The notes under the pieces: generated by a model
Seen by the model: the letters and a program-made list of their open reading frames with translations, nothing else
Told to the model about the DNA's origin: nothing
Database searches by the model: none
Source of the DNA: an uncultured Eubacteriales bacterium
GTDB lineage: Bacteria; Bacillota; Clostridia; Christensenellales; CAG-138
Direction of reading: 5' to 3'
DNA: 64,000 nucleotides
Assembly (NCBI GenBank): GCA_900544965.1
Contig: UQXE01000005.1
Location: 9,163-73,162 of the forward strand
Made by a program: the position numbers and the translations under genes
Shown here: positions 45,978 through 55,044 of the stretch, piece after piece
How positions within the stretch are numbered: the stretch's first letter is position 1
Layout: every line of letters starts with the position of its first letter

Positions 45978-47411
45978 TTAAAGCGATTCGCCAAAGTCCC
46001 GCCTGAATTGGGCTGCCAGCCTTTCCGGCCAGTCCGAAACGGGTTCAAGCTTATCGTAGAAGTTATGGGGCGGATTACCGGCAAACCTTAACCCACCTAT
46101 AATATCCCTGTTATCCTTTAACCATGTAATCCTGTCTGCAAGGTAGTTCATCTGTGAAACGGTGTATACCCGCCTGGGAACGGCAAGCCGGACCAGCTCC
46201 ATGAACCCATAAGGCCTTACATTCGGATCCTCCCAGGGTTCGTCTATTCCACCGCGCTCCATACCCCTTGCGCCGCTGGCTATGTAGATTGCAGAGGCCA
46301 GACTTCCCGCCGGGTATTCGCTGAGCGGAATGTGGGGCACGAACAGCTCCGCGTCGATGTGGCAGCCCAGCCCGCCCGGAGGCGTTACAACGGGTATTCC
46401 ATTTTCCTGGAGCTTGGTGCATAGATATTCTATCATGTTTGGCCCCTGGGATATTACATCCTCATCCATGGTTTCATCCAGGCCTACTGTTATAGCCTCC
46501 ATTTCCCTTACGCTCATTCCTCCATAGGTGGGGAATCCCTCATATTTTGAAACGAGCGCTTCCAGCCTTCTGAACAAGTCAGGATCGTTTAAGCATATTG
46601 CGCCCCCGCGTCCAAACCCAAGCTTTCTAGCCGAGAAATAGATTATATCCGTGGCGTCGGATATGGTTCGCGTTATCTCGCGTATACTCATGTCTGGGCG
46701 TTCACGTACCTTTATGAAATGCAAATTGTCCTGCAAAAGACTTGCGTCCAGTATGGAAAGCACACCGTATTCGCGACAGATACTGGTTACGTCAAGCATA
46801 TTCTGCAGCGCCACAGGCTGTCCGCCTATGAGGTTTGTTCCCGCCTCTATCCTTACAAAGGCAATGCGTTCGCGCTCATTATCCAGTATATCCCTAAGCT
46901 TTTCAAGATCGAAGTTGCCCTTGAACTGGAATTCGCTTTGACGTTTAAGCCCCTCCTCTGAAATCAGCACAACCGCAGATCCGCCCTGCTGCTTGATCTG
47001 GTTCAGCGCGGTTCCAAAATAAAAGTTCATGGGTACAAGGCTTCCTGGCTTTACAAAGCCCATTGCCAGCATATGTTCGCACGCCCTGCCCTGGTGTACG
47101 GGCAGAAAAAAGTCTTTGTTAAAAATTTCTTTTATTTTGGTACAAAGACGCTTGTATGTTTTGCTTCCAGCATAACACTCATCGGCGCGCATCATAGCTC
47201 CGAGCTGTTCATTGCTCATCGCGTTTACACCGCTGTCAGTAAGCATGTCAAGATACAAATCATCCGTTGTCAGACGGTAAGAATTAAATCCCGCTTCGCG
47301 TATCGCCTTTACCCTGTTCTCAACGGGCAGCAGATCAGCTTTTTGAACAACGCAAATCTTATGCATTTCCAGCGGGAGGCTTTTTCCTGTGTAGTACTTT
47401 ACCTCTGTCAT
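45978..47411 (-). CDS. Divergent tryptophanase/tyrosine phenol-lyase homologue
   Basis: 477-residue PLP fold-type I beta-eliminating lyase family protein. Aligned by eye with tyrosine phenol-lyase: DECYAGS, VHQGRACEH, GTNLIGGQPV (Asn193), Asp222 in ILDASLL, PLP Lys263 in SARKLGFGRGG, GARGMERGG and VPRRVYT are recognisable. However, the Arg that contacts the PLP ring in both known enzymes (DATR, DSAR) is Leu225 here, and the Lys before the PLP lysine is Arg262. The reaction may therefore differ from indole or phenol release. AAGGAG precedes the ATG; probably monocistronic. Confidence 0.8.
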   Translation of the reverse strand: MTEVKYYTGKSLPLEMHKICVVQKADLLPVENRVKAIREAGFNSYRLTTDDLYLDMLTDSGVNAMSNEQLGAMMRADECYAGSKTYKRLCTKIKEIFNKDFFLPVHQGRACEHMLAMGFVKPGSLVPMNFYFGTALNQIKQQGGSAVVLISEEGLKRQSEFQFKGNFDLEKLRDILDNERERIAFVRIEAGTNLIGGQPVALQNMLDVTSICREYGVLSILDASLLQDNLHFIKVRERPDMSIREITRTISDATDIIYFSARKLGFGRGGAICLNDPDLFRRLEALVSKYEGFPTYGGMSVREMEAITVGLDETMDEDVISQGPNMIEYLCTKLQENGIPVVTPPGGLGCHIDAELFVPHIPLSEYPAGSLASAIYIASGARGMERGGIDEPWEDPNVRPYGFMELVRLAVPRRVYTVSQMNYLADRITWLKDNRDIIGGLRFAGNPPHNFYDKLEPVSDWPERLAAQFRRDFGESL

Positions 47412-47575
47412 TACTATCTCCTTAAATAAAGCTCTTGTCTACCGATTAATACCATTATACATCAATCCATCCATGATATAAGGACGATTAAGCATAATAA
47501 GTATTAAATCATTATACGCTATTTATTAGATTTGTGTACCTCTTTTTTAAGATTTTGCCTGTTATCAGGCAAATA

Positions 47576-47605
47576 TTGCAACAAGGTCTTTACCTATGTT
47601 ATAAT
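47576..47605 (+). promoter_or_regulatory. Promoter placing the start at the sortase ATG
   Basis: TTGCAA (47576-47581), 18-base spacer, TATAAT (47600-47605). Transcription would begin about 47612, exactly at the ATG, and no ribosome site is present between them. Confidence 0.6.
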
Positions 47606-47611
47606 ATAATT

Positions 47612-48271
47612 ATGAGTAAGAAAAAAAAGAATAAAAAATTAAATGTTGTATTATATTATTCATTCGGCGCTATATTAATAATCATTGGCGCATGGCTTAT
47701 TATAAATGAGCTGGTGATATTCCCGGGAGAATATGTGCCGCCGCCCAAGCTTGTAACAAAGCCGCCGGAATCGGTCGATCAGACGCCGAATGTATCGCAT
47801 AGCGGCAATATCGACGAAACGCCCATGCCGGCTGCGGATCCTGTGAGGATATATTTCCCCCGATTTAAAATCCAGAGTGATATTGAGCCGGTTGGCCTAA
47901 CCAGTACGGGCGCTATGGGCACCGTAAACGCGCATGATATAGCCGCGTGGTATAAGGATGGACCCATTCCAGGAGAATCTGGAAACAGCCTGATAAACGG
48001 CCATGTACGCTATAGCGGCAAAAAGGGTTATTTTGCGATACTCAGGGACTTTGAGGTCGGAGATGAGGTAATCGTAGAGCTGGCGGACGGAAGCTATAGA
48101 TATTTCAGAGTTGAAAGCGTTAATTTTTATCCCTATAATGATTTCCCCGACGACGTCTTGTCGCTCGGAGGCGAAACGCGGCTCACGCTTATAACCTGCG
48201 GGGGAGATTTTGATCATGATATAGGTACGTCAAGAACCCGCGTTGTAGCCGTATGCAAACCTGTAGGCTGA
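47612..48271 (+). CDS. Sortase family protein
   Basis: 219 residues. A basic start (MSKKKKNKK) and one membrane span (about 12-33), a Pro-rich linker, then a sortase beta-barrel with catalytic His131 (NGHVRYSG), Cys196 (LTLITCGGDFD) and Arg208 or Arg210 (SRTRVV). The TCGG-FD pattern resembles class E/F sortases more than SrtA. No sorting-signal substrate or pilin gene is adjacent. No ribosome site: the gene may be translated from a leaderless mRNA. In-frame codons upstream to 47534 lie ahead of the promoter. Confidence 0.85.
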   Translation: MSKKKKNKKLNVVLYYSFGAILIIIGAWLIINELVIFPGEYVPPPKLVTKPPESVDQTPNVSHSGNIDETPMPAADPVRIYFPRFKIQSDIEPVGLTSTGAMGTVNAHDIAAWYKDGPIPGESGNSLINGHVRYSGKKGYFAILRDFEVGDEVIVELADGSYRYFRVESVNFYPYNDFPDDVLSLGGETRLTLITCGGDFDHDIGTSRTRVVAVCKPVG

Positions 48272-48346
48272 TTTTTGAAGTTTAAAGTTTTCATGTTAGC
48301 CTTAAACATTACCGGTAATTTACAGGCGAACGCTTAATAGTAATTT

Positions 48347-49075
48347 ATGGACCAGTTAGAAAAAATCATTGATTTGATCCGGCGTCATGAGGAGCGGGGC
48401 ATACTTCTTGTTACGCCTTTTCTTGATCCGCGCTCAATTTCTGAACTGATGCCGGCTTTTTTGAATTTAAAGGCGTCTATATTCGGCGGATATGAAGGTG
48501 CGGAGCGCAACCGCATCGCTCTGATTCCTCCAGAGCTTGAAGTAAACACGCATGATTATATTGCCGTGGTTCGTATCGCCGTACCTTTTATGAAAAGGCC
48601 CCTAACGCACAGAGATTATCTGGGGTCCATTCTTGGCCTTGGTATTAAAAGGGAATGCGTTGGTGATATACTGGTTTCAGAGAGCATGGCGGACGTAATT
48701 GTCGTCCCGCCAATGGCTGGGTTTATAGCGGATAACCTGCTTTGCGTTGGCAACTGCCCCGTCAGGGCGTCCCGCATTCCCTTAAACGGGCTCACGCCAG
48801 TTAAAGGCCCCTGCGAATCGGTAACAGTTACGGTCCCAAGCCTCCGTCTCGACGCGGTAACAGCAGCTATGTTTTCAATATCAAGGGGGCGCGCGGAAAA
48901 ACTCATATCCCAGGGAAGCGTTAAACTAAACCACCTGCCCTGCCTTGATAAGGACCACCCTATAAATGATGGCGATAAGGTAAGCGCGAAAGGCTTCGGA
49001 AGGGCTGTAGTTTCGAATATCGGCGGCAAATCCAGAAAAGGAAGAATATTCATACAGATTGACAGATACAACTAA
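48347..49075 (+). CDS. ylmH: YlmH-like S4-domain RNA-binding protein
   Basis: 242 residues matching YlmH: N-terminal region with FLDPRSISELMPAFLN and FGGYEGAERNRIAL, central LTHRDYLGSILGLGIKRECVGDI, and a C-terminal S4 domain (about 168-230; RLDAVTAAMFSISRGRAEKLI). YlmH binds RNA and has been linked to ribosome rescue in Firmicutes. Usually it lies in the divisome ylm cluster; here it is isolated. No clear ribosome site precedes the ATG at 48347. Confidence 0.88.
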   Translation: MDQLEKIIDLIRRHEERGILLVTPFLDPRSISELMPAFLNLKASIFGGYEGAERNRIALIPPELEVNTHDYIAVVRIAVPFMKRPLTHRDYLGSILGLGIKRECVGDILVSESMADVIVVPPMAGFIADNLLCVGNCPVRASRIPLNGLTPVKGPCESVTVTVPSLRLDAVTAAMFSISRGRAEKLISQGSVKLNHLPCLDKDHPINDGDKVSAKGFGRAVVSNIGGKSRKGRIFIQIDRYN

Positions 49076-49205
49076 AACTATAAAGCATTAATTCCCACCC
49101 CGCCTGTCTTGGTTTAAGCAATATAAGTATTCAAATGGCATAATGGAAAATGAATGGGGAACAATAAGCATTAAAGCAGCATATTGAGAAGCAGGAGCTA
49201 TAGCC

Positions 49206-49601
49206 GTGAAAAAAATAGCAGTCTCATTAATTATTATTGCATTCTCGCTGTCAGTATTGTTTACAGCCGGATGCATAAATGATAACCCAAACCTAGGGCC
49301 TTCGGATATGACCTCACAGGCCCCAGATGAATCTCCTACGTCAGCGCCCATACAGGGGCAGGTTATAGAAGGCTTTAAGGAGGGTACTATAGTCAAGCCA
49401 GACGACGTACCCGACATTGTAGACGCCGTCAAATCCGCCTATCCTGAAGCAGTGATCAAAGGTATTGTTCAGACCACTTACCTTGCTGATCAGGCATATG
49501 ATATCATCTTGGAACAACCATATGGATATATTTACATCTATGCGCTGCCTGATGGAACAATCGTTCCGTACTGGGACAACTACCTGGGGAACAAAAACTG
49601 A
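49206..49601 (+). CDS. Small lipoprotein
   Basis: 131 residues: signal MKKIAVSLIIIAFSLSVLF with lipobox FTAGC, a Ser/Pro/Asp linker, then about 80 residues ending in a compact beta/alpha unit (DDVPDIVDAVKSAYPEAVIK, then YGYIYIYALPDGTIVPYWDN), which may be PepSY-like. Start is GTG 49206 after AGGAG. No recognised named family. It may follow ylmH on the same transcript. Confidence 0.65.
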   Translation: MKKIAVSLIIIAFSLSVLFTAGCINDNPNLGPSDMTSQAPDESPTSAPIQGQVIEGFKEGTIVKPDDVPDIVDAVKSAYPEAVIKGIVQTTYLADQAYDIILEQPYGYIYIYALPDGTIVPYWDNYLGNKN

Positions 49602-49635
49602 GCGCTTGCACGCATCCTTCCGGTCTCAAAACCGG

Positions 49636-50295
49636 CTAACAGGCTGTTAACCTGAACAGCCTGTTGTATTGATCGTGTTCAGGATAGTAGATATCCTCAT
49701 ATCCGTCTATGATAAAATAATTTTTAAATAAGCGCTTCCAGTCTTCAGTAGATTGATTCCAAAGATACAGACCGTCGTCAAGCAGGTCCCCCTCCAATAC
49801 CTTTACGCCCCACAGCTCCATCTGCTCTTTCGTTATAAATGGGTTCAGCTTTATAAGCGCTTTCGCGCCGTTAGCGGCGATTCTCGAAACGTTTTCAAGC
49901 AGTTTTATAGAGTCCTCCGGTATCAGGTTATCAACTATATTGAATAGCAAAAGGGCGTCGGCTGATTTTGCAGGTATGCTTTCAAGCGCTGATACGCCTC
50001 CCACCATGAAGTCAAACTCACCTTCTGGGCCGCCGGCCAAGCGCTCCCTGGCGGCCTTTATGGCCTCGTCCGACAGGTCAATTCCAACATGCCCGCGGGT
50101 TCCCCTCAGGCAGCATTTATATAGGCAAGCACCGCTGCCGCAGCCAAAATCCAATACGGTCTCCGCCCCCTTGCAAAGCCAATCAAGAGCTTTATCCAAA
50201 GCATCGTTTCCCATGCTTGGGGATGATACGGGAGGCGCGTCCTCGGACGAGAACACGCCGTTCCAGTATTTTAATACCTTTTCGTAATCGTACAA
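49636..50295 (-). CDS. SAM-dependent methyltransferase
   Basis: 219 residues; class I methyltransferase with motif I ETVLDFGCGSGACLYKCC, motif II HVGIDLSDEAIKAA and LLLFNIVDNLIPEDSI after strand 4. Substrate unknown. The open frame extends upstream to 50367 inside galE; the best start is TTG 50295, seven bases after AGGGG, giving a 17-base gap to the galE stop. Last gene of a tilS-hpt-galE-methyltransferase run on the minus strand. Confidence 0.78.
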   Translation of the reverse strand: MYDYEKVLKYWNGVFSSEDAPPVSSPSMGNDALDKALDWLCKGAETVLDFGCGSGACLYKCCLRGTRGHVGIDLSDEAIKAARERLAGGPEGEFDFMVGGVSALESIPAKSADALLLFNIVDNLIPEDSIKLLENVSRIAANGAKALIKLNPFITKEQMELWGVKVLEGDLLDDGLYLWNQSTEDWKRLFKNYFIIDGYEDIYYPEHDQYNRLFRLTAC

Positions 50296-50312
50296 GTTCA
50301 AACCCCTGATCC

Positions 50313-51326
50313 TCAGCCGCCGTACCCGTTTGGATTCCGGCTCTGCCACTTCCAAGAGGAGGCGCACATATCCTCTATGCTATAGCCGGCCTCCCAGCCA
50401 AGCAAATCCTTTGCAAGGGAGGGATCCGCATAGTATGAATCTATATCGCCCGGCCTTCTTGGCGCTATTACATAGGGCACTTTCACACCGGTTGCGCGCT
50501 CAAACGCATTTACTACATCCAATACGCTATAGCCCTTCCCCGTTCCTACATTTACCGCAAGCATACCGGAATTCTTCTGGGCGTAGCGCAGCGCGGCTAT
50601 ATGAGCCTTAGCCAGATCGACGACATGGATATAATCCCGTACGCCGGTTCCATCAGGCGTGTTGTAGTCATTTCCAAACACATTCAAATGCTCCCTTCTG
50701 CCTACCGCGACCTGCGTTATATAGGGCAGAAGGTTGTTTGGTATTCCCGAGGGATCCTCGCCTATCATTCCGCTCTCATGCGCCCCTATTGGGTTGAAAT
50801 AGCGCAGCAATATGGACGACATGCCTTCCTCTGCGCCGGTCACGTCGGATATTATCTGTTCGGACATGTACTTCGTCCAGCCGTAGGGATTCATGCAGTA
50901 TCTGTCAGCATCTTCTTTTATAGGTACGGTCTTGGGACAGCCATATACCGTGGCCGACGAACTGAAGACAATGATCTTGACGCCGTACTTTTTCATTACG
51001 TCAAGCAGATTCATCGTGGCATCCAGATTGTTCATGTAATACATCAGGGGCTTTTCAACCGACTCTCCCACAGCCTTATATCCCGCAAAGTGTATAACGG
51101 CGTCGATGCTGTTTTCGCTAAAAATACGGTCAAGCGCCTCCCGGCTGCATACGTCGGCCTCATAAAATTTGATTTCCCTTCCCGATATGTTTTTCATGCG
51201 CTCCAGAACCTTTGGCGAGCTGTTTGAAAAATCATCGGCTATTACAACCTCATAGCCGGCGTCCAGCAGTTCCATGCAGGTATGGGAGCCTATATAGCCG
51301 GCTCCGCCCGTAAGCAGTATGGACAT
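50313..51326 (-). CDS. galE: UDP-glucose 4-epimerase
   Basis: 337-residue extended short-chain dehydrogenase interconverting UDP-glucose and UDP-galactose. NAD-binding GGAGYIGSH, catalytic Ser in FSSSATVYG and YxxxK in YGWTK are intact; GTGKGYSVLDVV and APRRPGDIDSYYADP near the end are typical. AAGGAGG precedes the ATG. It would feed cell-surface sugar synthesis or galactose use. Confidence 0.95.
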   Translation of the reverse strand: MSILLTGGAGYIGSHTCMELLDAGYEVVIADDFSNSSPKVLERMKNISGREIKFYEADVCSREALDRIFSENSIDAVIHFAGYKAVGESVEKPLMYYMNNLDATMNLLDVMKKYGVKIIVFSSSATVYGCPKTVPIKEDADRYCMNPYGWTKYMSEQIISDVTGAEEGMSSILLRYFNPIGAHESGMIGEDPSGIPNNLLPYITQVAVGRREHLNVFGNDYNTPDGTGVRDYIHVVDLAKAHIAALRYAQKNSGMLAVNVGTGKGYSVLDVVNAFERATGVKVPYVIAPRRPGDIDSYYADPSLAKDLLGWEAGYSIEDMCASSWKWQSRNPNGYGG

Positions 51327-51381
51327 AAATATTTCCTCCTTATCCTTTGATCAAATTATTTTTTCTTGTTAATCAGCTCTA

Positions 51382-51939
51382 TCAATCCGAGTAAACCGAC
51401 GGCTTTAGAACGCCCACATATTTTAAATTTCTGTATTTACCCGCATAATCAAGGCCGTAACCCACGACAAAGTGGTTGGGAATTATAAAACCTCTGTAAT
51501 CCGGCATTATATCGCATTCGCGCCGGTCAGGCTTGTCCAGCAGGCAGGCTATGCGCAGGGACGCAGGTTGCCTGGACCTGAGCATATTCGTAAGATGGTT
51601 AAGCGTAAGCCCCGAATCCATTATATCCTCGACTATAAGAACATGCCTTCCGGTTATGCTGACATCAACATCCTTCGAAATCCTGACTATTCCCGAGGTT
51701 TTAGCCGCGTTGCCGTAACTGGAAATGCCCATAAATTCCATCTCCACCGGACAATCAATCTCCCTGGACAGGTCGGCAAAGAAATGTACGGCACCCTTTA
51801 ATATGCATATCAAGATCGGATTTTTATCAAGGTAATCCTTAGTAATCTGCTCCCCAAGTTCCCTAACCCTCCGCTGTATTAGGGATTCGCCGAATAATAT
51901 CTCAGCTATATCGTCGCGCATATTCACGCCAAAGTTCAT
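51382..51939 (-). CDS. hpt: Hypoxanthine phosphoribosyltransferase
   Basis: 185 residues; salvages hypoxanthine and guanine to IMP and GMP with PRPP. The PRPP motif VLIVEDIMDSGLTL and the C-terminal VVGYGLDYAGKYRNLKYVGVL are intact. GGGAG precedes ATG 51939 by six bases. It directly follows tilS, the order found in many Firmicutes (tilS-hprT-ftsH); ftsH is missing and galE follows instead. Confidence 0.95.
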   Translation of the reverse strand: MNFGVNMRDDIAEILFGESLIQRRVRELGEQITKDYLDKNPILICILKGAVHFFADLSREIDCPVEMEFMGISSYGNAAKTSGIVRISKDVDVSITGRHVLIVEDIMDSGLTLNHLTNMLRSRQPASLRIACLLDKPDRRECDIMPDYRGFIIPNHFVVGYGLDYAGKYRNLKYVGVLKPSVYSD

Positions 51940-51991
51940 ATTTATCTCCCTTCACATACGCAAAGCTGCTTATTGTTATTTATACAGCATT

Positions 51992-53356
51992 TTACACCAA
52001 TCCGCCGCCTTTGTCGAACCGAACCTTTACCATTAAGGCGGTATTCTCATCTACCCTAACGTCCTGTGAAACACAGAATCCCGGTATGAACAACACCCTG
52101 TTTCCCACGCAGATCAAGGGTACATTTCTCTCCTGCCGAGGAACCTTTTTATCTATAAAATAATCCTTCAGCTTTTTACTTCCTGGAGCCCCAATGGGAT
52201 AAAACCTATCCCCCCTCCTTCTTGTACGTATGCACGGACTGCCTTTAAGCTTATCAACATCCATGCACGCCGTATATTTATCGTAGCTTATAGCTTTATT
52301 ACCGCTGTGCATTGTGGCCGAAAACCTGCCAAGGGGGGTGTCTGTCGTTCCGTCCATGTTAAGCTCAATCTCAAATTCTATATACTCCGTACGCGCTCCT
52401 ATGATAAGCGTGTCGTAACTCATATAAGCCCGCACCTTTGGCAGATCCGCTCCTGCTCCCGTTCTTCCATATAGAAGCGCCTCAACAGCGTCGACATGCG
52501 CCCTCTCTATATCCTGATCAGCGCCTGAGCGCGCCAGCGCAATACGTATCGCGCGGCTGAGAACAGGCTTTGGCAGCAATCTGAGCCGTTTTGCCGAATA
52601 TCCAGTCCCGCTCACGCATTCGTTCAGCGCCTCACAGGCCAAGGACTCAAGATAGGCCTCATCGCTTTGAATCAGTTCAGACATTCTGAATATGGCCTGA
52701 ATCACTTCAGAATTGACGTGCTTTTCAATATACGGGATCACTTCCAGCCTTATTCTGTTTCTGGTGGCTTCAGGAACAAGGTTGGTTTCATCCGTTCTAT
52801 AAGGAATCCCCTCCTCATTAAGGTATTCCTCGATCTCCTTGCGCCTGCAGGCAAGCATCGGGCGGATTATCCTGTCCCTCTTAAAGCGCATACCTGTCAG
52901 GCCCTTCAATCCGCTTCCCCTAAAAAGATGCATAAGCACGCTCTCCGCCTGATCGTCCATATGATGGGCCACGGCGACGTAGTCGGCGCTAAAACGCGCG
53001 CGCGCCGTTTCCAAAAAGCCATACCTAAGCTCGCGGGCAGCCTGCTCCAACGTTTGGCCATGCCCGGCGGCATGTGCCGGCACGTCTCCGCGCTCTACAA
53101 TGAGCGGCACGTTCAAACAGGCGCAAAGCTCGGCTACAAAGCGCGAATCCCCGTCGGCGCTCTCCCCCCTTATGCCATGATTATAATGCGCCGCATATAC
53201 GGACAGTCCAAACTTTATTGACAGATCCTGAATTACCTTTAGCAGCGAAACCGAATCAGCCCCGCCGCTTACGCCCACGACTATGCCGTCCCCCGGCTTC
53301 ACGCCGATCTGATCAATCAGCGCGCGTTCAACCTTGTCCATAATACGTTTTTTCAT
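51992..53356 (-). CDS. tilS: tRNA(Ile)-lysidine synthase
   Basis: About 454 residues; adds lysine to C34 of tRNA-Ile(CAU), changing its codon and charging identity. The PP-loop VGVSGGADSVSLL, HYNHGIRG, AHHMDDQAESVLMHL and RPML are in place, followed by the TilS middle and C-terminal domains (FYPIGAPGSKKLKDYFIDKKVP near the end). The frame opens at 53404, but ATG 53356 (MKKRIMDKVE) is a more usual start; no strong ribosome site decides it. Confidence 0.92.
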   Translation of the reverse strand: MKKRIMDKVERALIDQIGVKPGDGIVVGVSGGADSVSLLKVIQDLSIKFGLSVYAAHYNHGIRGESADGDSRFVAELCACLNVPLIVERGDVPAHAAGHGQTLEQAARELRYGFLETARARFSADYVAVAHHMDDQAESVLMHLFRGSGLKGLTGMRFKRDRIIRPMLACRRKEIEEYLNEEGIPYRTDETNLVPEATRNRIRLEVIPYIEKHVNSEVIQAIFRMSELIQSDEAYLESLACEALNECVSGTGYSAKRLRLLPKPVLSRAIRIALARSGADQDIERAHVDAVEALLYGRTGAGADLPKVRAYMSYDTLIIGARTEYIEFEIELNMDGTTDTPLGRFSATMHSGNKAISYDKYTACMDVDKLKGSPCIRTRRRGDRFYPIGAPGSKKLKDYFIDKKVPRQERNVPLICVGNRVLFIPGFCVSQDVRVDENTALMVKVRFDKGGGLV

Positions 53357-53447
53357 ATCTATCAGTATATAATTCTTTAAGGCTACTTTCAAGCGACGTA
53401 CCAATAATGATAATGCCTATTTGCCCTAATCCGCGTTTTCAATGGAT

Positions 53448-53476
53448 TTGACAACTAAATCCGCAAAGCATATAAT
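53448..53476 (+). promoter_or_regulatory. Consensus sigma-A promoter of ychF
   Basis: TTGACA (53448-53453), 17-base spacer, TATAAT (53471-53476). It predicts a leader of about 115 bases before ychF. Confidence 0.8.
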
Positions 53477-53598
53477 CAAGTAAACGCTGGATATATGCGT
53501 GCCATTTGATAAGTAAAAAGCATTTGCATGAAACGTAGTTTTCAGGCGATTGACGGCTGAAATCCAGGTTTTTAATAATAACTATTGGAGACCACCAT

Positions 53599-54687
53599 AT
53601 GAAGCTTGGCGTAGTAGGCTTGCCAAACGTAGGCAAGAGCACGCTGTTTAACGCGCTGACGCAGGCCGGCGCGCATTCTGCGAATTATCCGTTTTGTACA
53701 ATAGATCCCAACGTGGGCGTCGTACCCGTTCCGGACGAGCGGCTCAACGTCCTTGCAAAGATGCACAATCCAGAAAAGATAACGCCTACGTCCATAGAGT
53801 TCGTGGATATAGCCGGTTTGGTTAGAGGCGCGTACAAGGGAGAAGGACTGGGCAACAAATTCTTATCCCACATCAGGGAGGTAGACGCGATAGTCCATGT
53901 TGTACGCTGCTTTGAGGACGATAATATTATCCATGTGGACGGCTCTGTGGATCCACTAAGGGACATGGAGACCATAAATCTCGAGCTTGTTTTCTCCGAT
54001 ATGGATACCCTGGACCGCCGTATAGACAGGGCGATGAAGAACTCAAAGGCGGGCGAAAAAAGATATTTAGCGGAAGCCGATCTTTTTAAGCGAATTAAGG
54101 ATCACCTTGAGGGCGGGTTGCCGGCGCGCAGCATGCAGATGTCCCCTGAGGAGGAGGAAATGGCATACAGCCTGTTTTTACTCACTTCAAAGCCTGTGAT
54201 CTATGTGGCCAATATAGATGAGACAGGCATCGGGGCAAACAACGATTTTATAAACGCTGTGTATAAGGCGGCTGAAAGGGAAGGTGCTGAGGCCCTTACG
54301 ATATGCGCGCGCGTTGAGGAGGAGATAGCCGAGCTTGCGCCCCAAGAAAAAGCGCAGTTTATTGAGGAGCTTGGAATAGGCGCGAGCGGCTTGGATAGGC
54401 TGGTACGGGCGTGTTACAGGCTGCTTGGGCTCATCAGCTATCTTACCGCTGGACCAAAAGAGGTGCGCGCATGGACCATAAAGCGCGGGACAAAGGCGCC
54501 GCAGGCCGCTGGAAAAATACACACGGATTTTGAACGCGGCTTTATACGCGCGGAAGTTGTCAATTACGATACGCTGATGCAGTGCGGTTCAATGCAGGCA
54601 TGTAAGGAAAAGGGTATGATCCGCTCCGAAGGCAAGGAGTATGTTGTGCAGGATGGAGATATAGTACTGTTTAGGTTTAACGTATAA
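53599..54687 (+). CDS. ychF: Ribosome-binding ATPase YchF
   Basis: 362-residue Obg-family P-loop protein that prefers ATP and binds ribosomes. GLPNVGKSTLFNAL (G1), DIAGLVRGAYKGEGLGNKFL (G3), altered G4 (NIDE in place of NKxD, as expected for an ATPase), coiled-coil middle, and C-terminal TGS domain (AGPKEVRAWTIKRGTKAPQA). GGAG precedes the ATG. Divergent from tilS, with its own consensus promoter. Confidence 0.96.
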   Translation: MKLGVVGLPNVGKSTLFNALTQAGAHSANYPFCTIDPNVGVVPVPDERLNVLAKMHNPEKITPTSIEFVDIAGLVRGAYKGEGLGNKFLSHIREVDAIVHVVRCFEDDNIIHVDGSVDPLRDMETINLELVFSDMDTLDRRIDRAMKNSKAGEKRYLAEADLFKRIKDHLEGGLPARSMQMSPEEEEMAYSLFLLTSKPVIYVANIDETGIGANNDFINAVYKAAEREGAEALTICARVEEEIAELAPQEKAQFIEELGIGASGLDRLVRACYRLLGLISYLTAGPKEVRAWTIKRGTKAPQAAGKIHTDFERGFIRAEVVNYDTLMQCGSMQACKEKGMIRSEGKEYVVQDGDIVLFRFNV

Positions 54688-54724
54688 TAAATGTATTAGT
54701 AGGCGTAAAAGGAGGTAATTGAAA

Positions 54725-54994
54725 ATGCATCACACATATGTACCGAAGGGAGTTTGCTCCACAAAGATTGATTTCGATATTGAGGACGGCGTTATTCATA
54801 ATGTTGTGTATCAAAACGGGTGCAACGGCAATCTCAAGGCTATAGGTTCGCTCATAGAGGGTATGACGGTTAAAGAAGCGGTTTCCAGATTAAAGGGCAT
54901 TCAATGCGGCTTTAACAGCACATCCTGTGCGGATCAGCTTGCCCAGGCCTTAGAGCAGGCAACTGGAAAGAGCGCGGCGCAAGCCCAGTCCTGA
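54725..54994 (+). CDS. TSCPD-domain protein (TIGR03905 type)
   Basis: 89 residues. Small domain related to the C-terminus of vitamin-B12-dependent ribonucleotide reductases, named for its TSCPD motif, here TSCADQLAQAL; GVCSTKIDFDIEDG and QNGCNGNLKAIGSLIEGM are also family-typical. Four cysteines may bind metal. Function not established. TTG 54719 is in frame, but ATG 54725 follows AGGAGG at a better distance. Probably cotranscribed with ychF. Confidence 0.88.
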   Translation: MHHTYVPKGVCSTKIDFDIEDGVIHNVVYQNGCNGNLKAIGSLIEGMTVKEAVSRLKGIQCGFNSTSCADQLAQALEQATGKSAAQAQS

Positions 54995-55044
54995 GCCATT
55001 AACAGGCTTTTTGTCCCTAGCAGTAAAGCATACGGAGGAGATAT

